64,000 bases of DNA from Acidobacteriota bacterium. Lineage in GTDB: Bacteria > Acidobacteriota > Terriglobia > Bryobacterales > Bryobacteraceae. The translations under genes and the position numbers were made by a program. The notes beneath the pieces were generated by a model. The model was not told where the DNA came from and made no database searches. It saw nothing but the letters and a program-made list of their open reading frames with translations. The stretch's first letter is position 1; each line of letters begins with the position of its first letter. The stretch is taken from positions 17,231 through 81,230 of the forward strand of contig JANXXI010000186.1 in the NCBI GenBank assembly GCA_025350695.1, in the 5' to 3' direction. Positions 37,579 to 46,910 of the stretch are shown piece by piece.

Positions 37579-39793
37579 TCGTAGCTTTCTTCGCTGCTGG
37601 TTTGGCGGCGGCTGGCTTAGCTGCCACCGGCTGTTCGGGCGGCATGGCAGTCGAAACGGGATCGTTCTTCGCCAATAGCAATTCGCGTTCCTTCGAGTAT
37701 AACTGTCGGTAAGTTTCGCCGTTGCGGATCACGCTTTGAACATAGTCGCGCGTTTCGTCGAAGGGAATCGTTTCTATAAATTCGGAAGGCTCGCGGTAAG
37801 GGCCGAAAGCGCGCCACTTGATCACGCGGGAACGTCCGGCATTGTAGGCCGCCAACGTTTCCACAACGTTATTATCCAGTGAGTCCAGCATCATGCGCAC
37901 GTAATATGTACCCATGTTCAGATTGATTTCCGGGCGCGTCAGCATCGCTGTCGTGAAGCGCGGGATGCCTAGCCGCTGCGCCAGTTCGCGGCCAGTGGCA
38001 GGCATCACCTGGGTAAGCCCATAGGCGTTGGCGTGGCTGATCACCACGGGGTTAAATTCCGATTCCTGGCGGATAAGGCCAGCCATTAGGAACGGGTCAA
38101 TGGAGCGCTCTTCGCTAAACTTGATCAGCGATTGGCTGTAAGGCATTGGAAAAGCCAGGCGCCAGAATTTTTCTCCGGTGTCAACCATCGCCAAGTAAAG
38201 ATAGCTAGGTACCGAACCCTTTATATGGCGGATCCCCCTGTCGATCTGACCTTGCCGCTGCATCAATTCCGCCAGGTAGGTCGCCAGTGTAACGTTTTGT
38301 CCTTCCCGTCGAATTATGGCCCGCAATTCAGTCTCGGAATATTCCGCCAGTCCCGCCGATTCAAGGGTTTTCGATCGATCAAGCGACCACTGCGCCGCTT
38401 GCGAAATAGTATACATAACGGCGGATTTTCGATCCGGGAACGCCAAATGCGCCGCCCAATCCGCGACGGATGCATTGGCCGTGGTCCGCGGAATATTGGC
38501 ATCGTTCAAACGGCGGCGGCTTTCCATTGCATAGTAAGTGTTGGGAAACTGATCGGCGGCAGCTTGGTAGTAGGCGCGGGCCACGTCGGGCGTGGATTGC
38601 CGTTCCGCATCGCGACCAAGAAAGTACAACGCTGAGTTGGCTTTTTCTGATTGTGGAAATTTTTCGAGGTGCGCGCGAAGCAGGCCTGTAGCCTCCGGAC
38701 GATGACGCAGGTACTTGCTCCACGTAAGCTTCCAGTGGCAGAAAGCGCCTTTCGGCTCCTGTTGAAACGACTCTGCGCAGGCGGCATAGATAGGCTCGTA
38801 CTCGGCGTAGCGGTTTTCCGTTAGATAATAATAGCCCGCGTCTGTAAGTGCGTTCAGTCGCCACTTCGATGTCGCGTGCCGAACTGTGAGCTCCTTCAAA
38901 GCCAACTGCATATCCGCCTCGCGATTCAGCCGTTTGGCCGCCGCGAACATGTAGTACAAGCGTTCTGCGTCGGCCGACGGGCTCACCACGTGAAGCGCCT
39001 GAAGGTATCCGTAAGCTTTTTCCCGCGCACCGGCAAAGTAATCGGCCGCGCCCTTGCGTACCGTGGCCAGTTCTTTGTCTTGGCCGCTCCAGGATCCGGA
39101 CATTGCCATAATCTCTTCCCGCGCCGTGCCCGGCCTGCCAGGCAGCAACCGTCCGATCCGCTCAAGCCATGTAGCAGAGCCAACCGACGGGTATTTGGCG
39201 CCGAGCGTTGCCTGAATGATGGCCAGTTTCACGCCGGACTTCACAGCTTCAGCTGAGGTTGGGTAATAGAAATAGACCTTTTGGAACGCCGTGGCCGCCG
39301 CCGTCAGCTCACCCGCCGACAACTGCAATTCACCGAACAGGAAGTCGCCCTGTGGTTGAGTCAGTTCGGCGGAGTGCTGCTTCAAAAGTTGAATTCCTTT
39401 AGCGGTGTCGCCAATTTCTTTGGCTGCTTTTGCTCCAAGCAAAGCAGCCTTGCCATACAGCGGTGTCGGGTAACGTGTAGCCCATACGGGCGGCAGCGCG
39501 GCTAAGGTCGCCTCGTAATCCTTAAGCCCAAATTGAGCCGAAGCTTCGATCCACGCCGCGACATCCTTTACGCCGGTTAGCTTTGCCCCGGCCGCACGCG
39601 CCAGCTTGGCGGCTTGTTCAAATTGATTGGAATCAAGCGCGGATTGCGCCATTGCCAATTGCGCCGGTGCGATATTTTGCACCACGCACGCAGCCAGCGC
39701 CGTCCTGGTGGCAGCCTTGCGCCATGTCCGTGCAGTTTCGGCACACGTCTGTGCGGTCATGTTGGCGCCGCTGAAAAGCATCAAAACAACCAT
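37550..39793 (-). CDS. Periplasmic soluble lytic transglycosylase (Slt type)
   Basis: About 747 residues. The N-terminal two-thirds are a helical TPR-like solenoid, typical of Slt70. The catalytic domain is near the end: GLIRQESEFNP holds the catalytic Glu, followed by AYGLTQVMPATG, LNMGTYY and ALAAYNAGRSRV-like ETLAAYNAG. It cleaves peptidoglycan with 1,6-anhydro ring formation. The C-terminus is a basic Ala/Lys tail. Start uncertain: ATG 39793 (hydrophobic MVVLMLFSGANMTAQ) is given; TTG 39856 would add the basic residues a signal peptide usually has, and the frame is open to 39925. Confidence 0.9.
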   Translation of the reverse strand: MVVLMLFSGANMTAQTCAETARTWRKAATRTALAACVVQNIAPAQLAMAQSALDSNQFEQAAKLARAAGAKLTGVKDVAAWIEASAQFGLKDYEATLAALPPVWATRYPTPLYGKAALLGAKAAKEIGDTAKGIQLLKQHSAELTQPQGDFLFGELQLSAGELTAAATAFQKVYFYYPTSAEAVKSGVKLAIIQATLGAKYPSVGSATWLERIGRLLPGRPGTAREEIMAMSGSWSGQDKELATVRKGAADYFAGAREKAYGYLQALHVVSPSADAERLYYMFAAAKRLNREADMQLALKELTVRHATSKWRLNALTDAGYYYLTENRYAEYEPIYAACAESFQQEPKGAFCHWKLTWSKYLRHRPEATGLLRAHLEKFPQSEKANSALYFLGRDAERQSTPDVARAYYQAAADQFPNTYYAMESRRRLNDANIPRTTANASVADWAAHLAFPDRKSAVMYTISQAAQWSLDRSKTLESAGLAEYSETELRAIIRREGQNVTLATYLAELMQRQGQIDRGIRHIKGSVPSYLYLAMVDTGEKFWRLAFPMPYSQSLIKFSEERSIDPFLMAGLIRQESEFNPVVISHANAYGLTQVMPATGRELAQRLGIPRFTTAMLTRPEINLNMGTYYVRMMLDSLDNNVVETLAAYNAGRSRVIKWRAFGPYREPSEFIETIPFDETRDYVQSVIRNGETYRQLYSKERELLLAKNDPVSTAMPPEQPVAAKPAAAKPAAKKATNAKRKVQKR

Positions 39794-39875
39794 CAACCCG
39801 CCAGGTAAAGTTTGTCCCAACAATCGGTTACGCCCGTGTGCAGGTACAAACAAACCCAATCTGCAGGTCTGATCC

Positions 39876-40742
39876 CTAGTGCATTTGGCCAGGATATTCT
39901 GCTCCAAGAAGTGTAGCGTCGTCATTCGCCAGCTTACTCAATAGTTCAACGTGTAGATAGTCCACCATGTTACGAGACTTTAAAAAAAACTCATCGGCAA
40001 ATTGATTCCGCAGCCTGTCAATCTCCCCGTGAAAAGCGGAGTAGATGGCCCTACGCTTTCGTCCAGCGCGCACATCCAACGGACGGCTCAGTATCATGCC
40101 GGCAACCGACACACGCGCAAATCGCTGCGCTTTTAGGTGCATTTGCTTTTCCGCAGTTGATAGATTGCGCCAAAAATCGCTGATTGGACGAACAGACCCA
40201 CTCGCAATACGCATCAAAAGCTCCAGCGCCGGCAACCGGACGTCCACTCCTTCGGCATAGAGCACAGCCGGAGTCTTACCACCGGTGCGCATGGGAATCA
40301 GAAAGGCTTTGTTAATCCCAGATGCATTAAACACTAGGGCGATCGGTTCAGAGATTTCCGCCGCGCGCCGAAGCGCCACCACCGGCTCGCCTGTTTCGAT
40401 GGCCGTACGGAACGCAGGCGCCTCTTCAATCGGAATAGGTAACCCCGGCAAAGTGTCGGACGTAGCGCCGTGCAGCGCGGCACACAACAATCGGCCATTT
40501 TCAATCATGAATAGCGCCGCCCGTTCGGAAAATTTGCCGGCTGCCTCAATCAACGCCATGCGCCATTGCTGATCGTTTTCCGCCTGATCCAACCATCGGG
40601 CCGCTTGACTCATATCACTGATGTCAGTTTGCCGCGCGGCTTTTCCCGTTGACAGCTGCTCAAGCAATGCCAATTCCATTTGCGGGCGCACCTCTTCCCA
40701 CGTCTTATTAAGGCTTGCGCGGATGAGGGCTGCTTGGTCCAT
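39876..40742 (-). CDS. GAF-like domain protein of acidobacterial type, 288 aa
   Basis: Middle part (~65-175) has the size and strand pattern of a GAF domain (AALFMIENGRLLCAALHG, then VNAS..NKAFLIPMRTGGKTPAVLYAEG). The C-terminus has a pattern I know from other acidobacterial unknowns: KAQRFARVSVAGMIL, then MVDYLHVELLSKLANDDATLLGAEYPG. No signal peptide, catalytic or DNA-binding domain. A ligand sensor in the cytoplasm is the most likely role. It is the first gene of the minus-strand run that continues with the transglycosylase, and is divergent from the CBM9-like gene with 53 bases between starts. Confidence 0.75.
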   Translation of the reverse strand: MDQAALIRASLNKTWEEVRPQMELALLEQLSTGKAARQTDISDMSQAARWLDQAENDQQWRMALIEAAGKFSERAALFMIENGRLLCAALHGATSDTLPGLPIPIEEAPAFRTAIETGEPVVALRRAAEISEPIALVFNASGINKAFLIPMRTGGKTPAVLYAEGVDVRLPALELLMRIASGSVRPISDFWRNLSTAEKQMHLKAQRFARVSVAGMILSRPLDVRAGRKRRAIYSAFHGEIDRLRNQFADEFFLKSRNMVDYLHVELLSKLANDDATLLGAEYPGQMH

Positions 40743-40795
40743 TTAACTTTGTTCGGTACTTACAATTTTATCCGAAATGTTTTATGCTCCGGGGA

Positions 40796-41554
40796 ATGAC
40801 TCGCGTTATTATCCTAACCGCTTTAAGTATGACAGCCTTGCTTGGCCAGCCGGTGAAACACTACCAATGTTTGCGAGCTTCGGGTTCAATGCAGATCGAC
40901 GGGCGCATCTCCGAGGCCGATTGGAAGCGCGCCGCGTGGACCGATTGGTTCGTCGACATCGAAGGCGCCGCAAAGCCCAAGCCCCGTTTCAAGACCCGCG
41001 TAAAAATGTTATGGGATGACAAGTATTTCTACATCGCAGCCCAACTGGAAGAGCCCCATGTTTGGGCGACTCTGACCGCTCACGATTCTGTCATCTTCCG
41101 CGACAACGATTTCGAAGTGTTCCTCAATCCCTCCGGCGACACCAATAACTATTTCGAATTCGAGATGAACGCCCTCAACACCGGATGGGATCTGTTCCTG
41201 CCCAAGCCTTATAAGAAGGGAGGGAAGGCCGACAACAGTTGGGAGATTCCTGGCCTCAAGACAGCCGTGGCCGTGCGAGGCACGTTGAACAAGTCGTCGG
41301 ACAAGGATCGCGGTTGGACTCTGGAGATCGCATTCCCATGGGCCGGCTTCCGTCATGGAGACTTTGCCGCACCCAAGCCGTCGCCCGGCGCCGAGTGGCG
41401 CGTCAATTTCTCAAGAGTGGAGTGGCGCCATCGTATAGTGAATGGCAAGTACGAAAAGATCCCGAGTCTGAAGGAGGATAACTGGGTCTGGTCGCCTCAG
41501 GGCTTGGTTGACATGCATGTGCCGGAACGCTGGGGAGTGGTGCAGTTTGAGTAG
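40796..41554 (+). CDS. Secreted CBM9-like protein, paralogue of 19773
   Basis: 252 residues from ATG 40796 (the frame is open from 40784). Signal peptide MTRVIILTALSMTALLGQ. The family core is in the same order as in the 19773 protein: SMQIDGRISEADWKRA, VKMLWDDKYFYIAAQLEEPH, FRDNDFEVFLNPSGD, FEFEMNALNTGWD and GWTLEIAFPWAGF. The C-terminal part has the VNFSRVEW and WVWSPQG that are often seen in the larger secreted members. Function probably sugar binding at the surface. Confidence 0.85.
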   Translation: MTRVIILTALSMTALLGQPVKHYQCLRASGSMQIDGRISEADWKRAAWTDWFVDIEGAAKPKPRFKTRVKMLWDDKYFYIAAQLEEPHVWATLTAHDSVIFRDNDFEVFLNPSGDTNNYFEFEMNALNTGWDLFLPKPYKKGGKADNSWEIPGLKTAVAVRGTLNKSSDKDRGWTLEIAFPWAGFRHGDFAAPKPSPGAEWRVNFSRVEWRHRIVNGKYEKIPSLKEDNWVWSPQGLVDMHVPERWGVVQFE

Positions 41555-41612
41555 GATTCCGATCCGTTCTAGGGTATTCACGTACTGACCTAAAAGTGTT
41601 TGGCGACATACA

Positions 41613-42383
41613 ATGTTTTCAATGACTTCAAATTATCTAGTATTTGCCTCGTTCTTTCTTTCATCTTTGGCTCTGGCTCAGGAGTGCTCCAATGCCTCCC
41701 TGTCTGGCCCGTATGCCTTTTCTGCGAGTGGCACACTAACAGTCAACAGCAAAACCAGTACAAACTCTGAAGTCGGCCGAATGGTTTTTGATGGCAAGGG
41801 TTCCCTCACCGGTTACTCCGCCCGCACAAACAATGGTGTTACTTCGGTCGGCAGCTTTGCGGGCACATACGCTGTTGGTTCTGACTGCACCACAACCGGC
41901 AAGACCACCTATGCCGATGGAACCATCGATTTCGACATGGTGATCGTGAACGGTGGAAGCGACTTCTCCTTTATTTTGCGTGACCCGGCATTCACCGAAT
42001 CGGGTAACGGCACAAAGATTGAAGCCCAGGGAGCATGCTCGTCAGCCACGGTTCTTGGCGCTTACGGCTACCAGGGAGATGGCCAGGTTACCGTCGATGG
42101 CAAGGTCTTCTCCTTAGCGGAAATCGGCATTCTAACCTTTAACGGAAAGGGCAGCGTAACAGGAACGTACAGCGCGGTAGCTGCCGGAGCGGTCGAACGT
42201 TTCACCTTCACGGGAAGTTACGAGTTGGGCGACGATTGTACCGCCAACCTCAAATTCACCGTGGGCAGCGCCAATTATTTGACTAACTTCGTGGTGGCCA
42301 ATATGGGCAACACACTGTATTACTCCGAAGTCGGCCCTACCACCGTCATCGTCGGCCAAGGGACGCGAACCTTCCTTAAATAA
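41613..42383 (+). CDS. Secreted protein with two repeats of the 7045-type beta domain
   Basis: 256 residues. Signal peptide ends near ALAQ; ATG 41622 is an alternative start. Two ~110-residue repeats follow, each with a signature: LSGPYAFSASG, GRMVFDGKGSLTG, GTYAVGSDCTTTGKTTY, and in the second VLGAYGYQGDG, GILTFNGKGSVTG, GSYELGDDCTANLKF. The spacing is that of the single-domain 7045 protein. Cysteines at equal places in each repeat suggest a disulfide. Function unknown. A strong terminator follows. Confidence 0.8.
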   Translation: MFSMTSNYLVFASFFLSSLALAQECSNASLSGPYAFSASGTLTVNSKTSTNSEVGRMVFDGKGSLTGYSARTNNGVTSVGSFAGTYAVGSDCTTTGKTTYADGTIDFDMVIVNGGSDFSFILRDPAFTESGNGTKIEAQGACSSATVLGAYGYQGDGQVTVDGKVFSLAEIGILTFNGKGSVTGTYSAVAAGAVERFTFTGSYELGDDCTANLKFTVGSANYLTNFVVANMGNTLYYSEVGPTTVIVGQGTRTFLK

Positions 42384-42415
42384 CCTTGAACCCTGATTTT
42401 TGTGCCCGTTTCATG

Positions 42416-42448
42416 AACCCCGGGTTTGATAGGCCCGGGGTTGTTTTC
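42416..42448 (+). terminator. Rho-independent terminator after 41613 gene
   Basis: Perfect 9-base stem AACCCCGGG (42416-42424) with CCCGGGGTT (42434-42442), followed by GTTTTC. Confidence 0.85.
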
Positions 42449-42548
42449 GGTGCAAACGCTGGCTGCCAGTGGCATCTTCGCAGATTCGCCAGACCACTTT
42501 CTGTGTGCATGTGCCGGGGCAATGGGGAGGGGTGCGGTTTCAATGACA

Positions 42549-42788
42549 CTAAGCGTATGTATCGTTGGAACGAATTAGTACGCGAAGAATGAAAACCATC
42601 TGTTCTTGATGATTGACCGTGAAAAGAATCCGGTAGTCCCCAATCCGGCGCCGAAATACGCTTTTCCATTCTTGGCCGCTGAGGGCTTTTACATTTCCTT
42701 CAAACGGGTCAGTCGCCATCTTATCGAGGGTGCGCGTAAAGCGTGTTCTAACACTACCGGGCAACCCCTTTAGCGTCAGGCATGACAC
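42549..42788 (-). CDS. RelE/ParE-family toxin
   Basis: 79 residues from GTG 42788, which shares its G with the TAG stop of the antitoxin (TAGTG). The fold signature is present: VRTRFTRTLDKMATDPFEG, VKALSG.EWKSVFRRRIGDYRILF, and the C-terminal strand (VFILRVLIR). RelE-type proteins cut mRNA on the ribosome; ParE types poison gyrase, and the two cannot be told apart by eye here. The N-terminus is a few residues shorter than usual. It pairs with the AbrB-type protein in front of it. Confidence 0.8.
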   Translation of the reverse strand: MSCLTLKGLPGSVRTRFTRTLDKMATDPFEGNVKALSGQEWKSVFRRRIGDYRILFTVNHQEQMVFILRVLIRSNDTYA

Positions 42789-43102
42789 TAAAGCCCCAGC
42801 TCATGTTTCACCTGGTTCCACGGTTCACCCTTACCGGCTTTCATCTGTGTCAACGCGTGTCGAACTTTCTTTGACTCTTCAGCCTTGAGAGTATCGTCAG
42901 GATCGGCGCGTTTCTTGGTTTTCATCGAAACATCTCCACCCTTCGCGGTGATCTCAAGCAAATCGGCTTCCTTGAGTTGCATAGCGTCGAAAACGCTCTT
43001 TGAAATTACGATTTGGCGTCGCCTTCCGATACGGCTTAGAGTCGAAGTCTTGCGGACAGCAATTTGCATGGTCTTAGCGAGCATGCGTTTTGAAACTTTC
43101 AC
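42788..43102 (-). CDS. AbrB/SpoVT-type antitoxin
   Basis: 104 residues from GTG 43102, overlapping the stop of the aldo/keto reductase (GTGA); ATG 43069 is also a good start, giving 93 residues. The core LSRIGRRRQIVISKSVFDAMQLKEADLLEI is a swapped-hairpin AbrB/MazE domain. The C-terminal ~40 residues (DDTLKAEESKKVRHALTQMKAG) are charged and likely the toxin-binding tail. It should neutralise the RelE-type toxin and repress the operon. Its operon link to an aldo/keto reductase is odd. Confidence 0.75.
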   Translation of the reverse strand: MKVSKRMLAKTMQIAVRKTSTLSRIGRRRQIVISKSVFDAMQLKEADLLEITAKGGDVSMKTKKRADPDDTLKAEESKKVRHALTQMKAGKGEPWNQVKHELGL

Positions 43103-44049
43103 CCCGCCAGCCCCGTCTCAATCCGCGCAATCTCCCCATCCGTCAACCGGAAATCCATCGCGCCAATCACACCTGGCACCTGCTTAGGACCCCGCACCCC
43201 CACAATCGCCGCCGTCACCTCCGGCCTCCTCAAGACCCACGCAATCGCCACCTCTCCCGGCGTCCGTCCATGCGGCGCACCTATCGCCCGCAACTCCTCG
43301 GCCAACGCCAAATTCTGCGTCAACTTCGGTTCCTTGAAGTCAGGCAGGTTCCGCCGGAAATCATCATCCGGAAACGCCGCGATCCGCTCCCGGGTGATTG
43401 TCCCCATCAGCAGTCCATTCCGCATCGGCGAATAACTAATCACCCCAATGTTGTTCGCTCCCACATACGGCAAAATTTCATCTTCAATGCCGCGCACCAA
43501 CATCGAATACGGCGGCTGCAAGGAAGTGATCGGAGCAATCGCCTGCGCCCGTTTCATCTGAGCCACGTTGAAGTTCGATACGCCGATCCACCGCACCTTA
43601 CCTTCGCGTTGCAACTCCGCCATCGCCGTCCAACCTTCTTCAATGTCTTCATCCGGCTCAGGCCAGTGCATCTGGTAAAGGTCGATAACGTCCAGCTTCA
43701 ACCGGCGCAGACTGTCCTCGCACTCACGTTTCACCGATTCGCCCTTCAGGCATTTGATGATCTGCCGGTCCGCATCCCACGTCCGCTCGCACTTGGTGAA
43801 CACGTAAGGCTTCTTAGAAATTCCATCCAGCGCGCGCGCCACCACTTCTTCCGAATGACCCAGTCCATACACCGCGGCCGTGTCAATCCAGTTCATTCCC
43901 GCATCAATCGCGGCCCGGATGCCGTCCACCGATTCGTTATCGTCTTGCGGCCCCCAACCAAACGCCCATCCACCGCCGCCGATCGCCCACGCCCCAACGC
44001 CAATGGACGTAATATCAAGATCGCTATTGCCAAGTTTCTTAGTTTGCAT
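43099..44049 (-). CDS. Aldo/keto reductase
   Basis: 316 residues from ATG 44049 (MQTKKLGNSDLDITSIGVGAW); the frame extends upstream to 44112 without similarity. The catalytic tetrad is visible: Asp56 and Tyr61 (NWIDTAAVYG), Lys86 (VFTKCERTW) and His128 (YQMHWPEPDE). It reduces aldehydes or ketones with NADPH; substrate unknown. Divergent from the OPT gene. The toxin-antitoxin pair follows on the same strand with overlapping codons. Confidence 0.93.
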   Translation of the reverse strand: MQTKKLGNSDLDITSIGVGAWAIGGGGWAFGWGPQDDNESVDGIRAAIDAGMNWIDTAAVYGLGHSEEVVARALDGISKKPYVFTKCERTWDADRQIIKCLKGESVKRECEDSLRRLKLDVIDLYQMHWPEPDEDIEEGWTAMAELQREGKVRWIGVSNFNVAQMKRAQAIAPITSLQPPYSMLVRGIEDEILPYVGANNIGVISYSPMRNGLLMGTITRERIAAFPDDDFRRNLPDFKEPKLTQNLALAEELRAIGAPHGRTPGEVAIAWVLRRPEVTAAIVGVRGPKQVPGVIGAMDFRLTDGEIARIETGLAG

Positions 44050-44099
44050 CTGTACCTTTGTAACAAATCCGCTGGATAGTTGGGCCCAAGCCCGTTCGG

Positions 44100-44128
44100 C
44101 GGGCGGACCCAAGTCCGCCCTGCTCAGG
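44100..44128. repeat. Hairpin repeat, short relative
   Basis: Perfect 8-base stem GGGCGGAC (44101-44108) with GTCCGCCC (44113-44120) around CCAA, followed by CTGCTCAGG, which also ends the long copies. It lies in the 147-base gap between the divergent aldo/keto reductase and OPT genes. Any promoter of the two genes must lie around it. Confidence 0.6.
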
Positions 44129-44196
44129 TTCGGGAACCACTCACGAAGCGTGAATACGGCGCGTCACACACGAATACGGTACACTCCATAGAATCC

Positions 44197-46173
44197 GTGA
44201 AACCTGATACCGCTCCGCGCGAACTCACCGTCAAGGCTGTCATCCTCGGCCTGTTCCTGTCTTTGGTCTTCGGCGCCGCCAACGCCTATTTAGGCTTGAA
44301 AGCCGGACAAACCGTCTCAGCCACAATTCCGGCGGCCGTAATCGCCATGGCCATCTTCCGCTTGCCGTGGTTCAAAGGAACAGTTCTCGAACAAAACATC
44401 GCCCGGACGGCGGCCAGCGTAGGTGAAGCGCTAGTCGCCGGCGCCATCTTCACCCTGCCCGCGTTCGTCATCACCGGCATGTGGACCAACTTAAAGGCAA
44501 ACTATTGGGAGGCCTCCGCCATTCTCTGCGCCGGCGGTTTGATCGGCGTGTTTTTCATCATTCTGCTCCGCCGCCCGCTCTGTGTTGAAGCAAATTTGCC
44601 CTGGCCGGAAAGCGTGGCCAGCGTCGAAATTGTAAAGGCCGGCCAAGCGGAAGATTCCGCCGCACCGCGCTTGGTATTCGGTTCCATGGCCTTGGGCGCC
44701 CTCATTCAAGTCTTCAAAAGCGACAAAGGAATTCCCGTAATGAAGGAACTGGTCGAAGGTTTCCTGCCGTTTCCTAAAGCAGTCGTGACACATTTCGGTT
44801 TCGACAAAGTGCCTCTCGGCAAAGTAACCCATCTCGGCGGCATCTCGTGGGCCACTCCCGCACTGTCTCCCGCGTTGATCGGCATCGGCTACATTATCGG
44901 ACCTGAATACGCCTCAGTCACCGTGGCCGGTGGCGTCCTCGCCTGGTGGGTCCTCATTCCCCTGCTTCTTTTTTTTGATCCCGATTTCGCCACGCGGTTA
45001 GGCGGCGTCGACAAAGTTACCGGACCCACGGCTTCTTTCACCATCTGGTACAACGTCGTACGGCCATTAGCAGTCGGCATGATGTTAGTGGCAGCAGCCC
45101 GGACATTGTTCAGCATGCGGGCAATGCTCGTGGAATCCTTGCGCGGAGCCTGGAACGCCTCACGGAATTCCTCAGGGCCAGTTACCCTGGACCCCACTGA
45201 GCAGGACATTCCCCCGCGATGGGTTATCGGAATTTCGGTTGTGTTAACCATCGCCCTGGCCGGCATCTATCATTCGTTCACCAAGGAATGGCCTTCGGCG
45301 ATTGCCGCCGCCATCGTGATGGCCTTCGCTGGTTTTGTTCTTTCCGCTGTTGGCGGATACCTCGGCGGGTTGGTCGGCGTTTCCAACCAACCTACTTCGG
45401 GATTGACGCTGTCGGCATTAGTGCTGGCTGCCCTCGTGATGATTTCGATGGGCGTTAACGGACCCGAAGGCGTGGCTGCCGTACTCGGCGTGGCGGGCGT
45501 TGTTTGCGTCGCCGTTTCCACGTCTGGTTCCTTGCTGCAGGACTTGAAAGCCGGCCATTTGCTCGGCGGCACACCTTGGAAAATGCAAGTCGTTGAGATC
45601 ATCGCCGTGGTCGTTCTCTCCTTCTTCTTGTTGGGTCCAATTATCGCGCTCCATGAAGCGAACCTCGCCACTGGCGGCATCGGCGGACGTGATTTGCCGG
45701 CGCCGCAAGCCGGGTTAATGGCGCAACTCGCCGTGGGTATCGTCAATGGCGACATGGCCTGGGGGTTGCTGGGCGCCGGCGCCGCGCTCGGTGTCGCTCT
45801 TATTTTGTGCGGGGCCAAAGCGCCGATGCTCATCGCTGTCGGAATGTATTTACCGTTTGACACCTCAGCGGCCATCTTCGCGGGCGGCGCCATTCAATTG
45901 GTGGCCCAGAAATTCCTCAAGTCCGCCACAATCGAAAGCAAAGCAAAAGCCGAGGAAACCGGTACCCTGCTGGCCTCCGGCTTAATTGCAGGAGAGGCGA
46001 TCGCGGGAATTATTCTTGCCGTAACTTTCTTGGCCGGCTTGCCATATATCGCCAAACCGGGATTGAATGCGACAATGGAAGCGTGGCTATCTTTGGTTGC
46101 CTTCGCCGGATTGGCGGCCCTCCTGATTGGGTTGCCGGCCCAGAATGCAAAACGCCAAAAAATAATTAAGTAA
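44197..46173 (+). CDS. OPT family oligopeptide transporter
   Basis: About 658 residues from GTG 44197; the frame is open from 44080, but that part lies over a hairpin repeat and has no family likeness. About 14-16 membrane helices. Family marks: the start ELTVKAVILGLFLSLVFGAANAYLGLKAG, then TVLEQNIARTAASVGEALVAG, the middle NQPTSGLTLSA, and GAKAPMLIAVGMYLPF. It imports oligopeptides, or metal-siderophore complexes, with protons. Substrate unknown. The DUF3592-like gene follows after 11 bases. Confidence 0.92.
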   Translation: MKPDTAPRELTVKAVILGLFLSLVFGAANAYLGLKAGQTVSATIPAAVIAMAIFRLPWFKGTVLEQNIARTAASVGEALVAGAIFTLPAFVITGMWTNLKANYWEASAILCAGGLIGVFFIILLRRPLCVEANLPWPESVASVEIVKAGQAEDSAAPRLVFGSMALGALIQVFKSDKGIPVMKELVEGFLPFPKAVVTHFGFDKVPLGKVTHLGGISWATPALSPALIGIGYIIGPEYASVTVAGGVLAWWVLIPLLLFFDPDFATRLGGVDKVTGPTASFTIWYNVVRPLAVGMMLVAAARTLFSMRAMLVESLRGAWNASRNSSGPVTLDPTEQDIPPRWVIGISVVLTIALAGIYHSFTKEWPSAIAAAIVMAFAGFVLSAVGGYLGGLVGVSNQPTSGLTLSALVLAALVMISMGVNGPEGVAAVLGVAGVVCVAVSTSGSLLQDLKAGHLLGGTPWKMQVVEIIAVVVLSFFLLGPIIALHEANLATGGIGGRDLPAPQAGLMAQLAVGIVNGDMAWGLLGAGAALGVALILCGAKAPMLIAVGMYLPFDTSAAIFAGGAIQLVAQKFLKSATIESKAKAEETGTLLASGLIAGEAIAGIILAVTFLAGLPYIAKPGLNATMEAWLSLVAFAGLAALLIGLPAQNAKRQKIIK

Positions 46174-46184
46174 AAGTTCCCTTC

Positions 46185-46910
46185 ATGAGTGAGTATTTTA
46201 GGATTTATCGTCCCCAACTTCTGATGTATTGCGCGGCGCCATGCTTGTTGGCATTCCTACTTCTCGTCGCGGCCTTTTTCTACACCAGGCAGTCTGAGCC
46301 TTATCGTGAGCGCGGCGTGGAAACGTTGGCTATTGTGCGGGACATCTCGCCCCGGCCCAATCTGAAGGCGGAGCTAAAGTATTATTTCATTCATAACTCT
46401 CAACCCCGCGAGTACACGCGTGTGGTGCCTTCGGAATGGAAGTTGATGGCCGATACGAGGCGTCAAATTCCGGTGACCTACTTGCGCGAGAATCCTGATC
46501 TTCACATGATTGGCGCTATCCAGGATATTCAAAGATTGGATGCACCCGCCGATTACATGCGGATAGCGGCCCTGCTTCTTTTTCTTGCTGCAATTGGCTA
46601 TTTCGTCAAGCTTGTTGTTCACATCAAAAATTCATTGAACATGATTCTGAATGGCAGCGCAGTGGTTGCCGTCGTGTCTGCGCGCAACAACGATCCAGTG
46701 CGGAAAGTAAAGCCCAATCAGATCAGTTATCACTTTAACGGGCCGGATGGAAGATGGTATGAAGGGCGTTCACCGTCCCTTTCGGACGACCTATTGAACA
46801 AATTCCCGCAAGGCTCAAAAGTTACCATCTGCTTTTTTCAAAAAAACCCTTCGGTCCACTGCCCGGACCTTTTCGGTTTTCGCAAAAAACGTCCGAAACC
46901 ACAATCATAA
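46185..46910 (+). CDS. Membrane protein, DUF3592-like
   Basis: 241 residues with two membrane helices (about 14-34 and 126-146). After each helix comes a small strand-rich domain: ERGVETLAIVRDISPRP...KYYFI and ILNGSAVVAVVSARN...ISYHFNGPDGRWYEG. This repeated layout is that of DUF3592-type proteins. Function unknown. Its stop overlaps the end of convergent lutC by six bases. Confidence 0.7.
   Translation: MSEYFRIYRPQLLMYCAAPCLLAFLLLVAAFFYTRQSEPYRERGVETLAIVRDISPRPNLKAELKYYFIHNSQPREYTRVVPSEWKLMADTRRQIPVTYLRENPDLHMIGAIQDIQRLDAPADYMRIAALLLFLAAIGYFVKLVVHIKNSLNMILNGSAVVAVVSARNNDPVRKVKPNQISYHFNGPDGRWYEGRSPSLSDDLLNKFPQGSKVTICFFQKNPSVHCPDLFGFRKKRPKPQS

Noticed and set aside
43090..44079. 329-codon plus-strand frame opposite the aldo/keto reductase
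   Set aside because: Extremely Arg/Pro/His-rich and antisense to a gene with its full catalytic tetrad.
44080..44196. N-terminal extension of the OPT frame
   Set aside because: It translates the hairpin repeat and has no likeness to OPT proteins; GTG 44197 gives a proper start.
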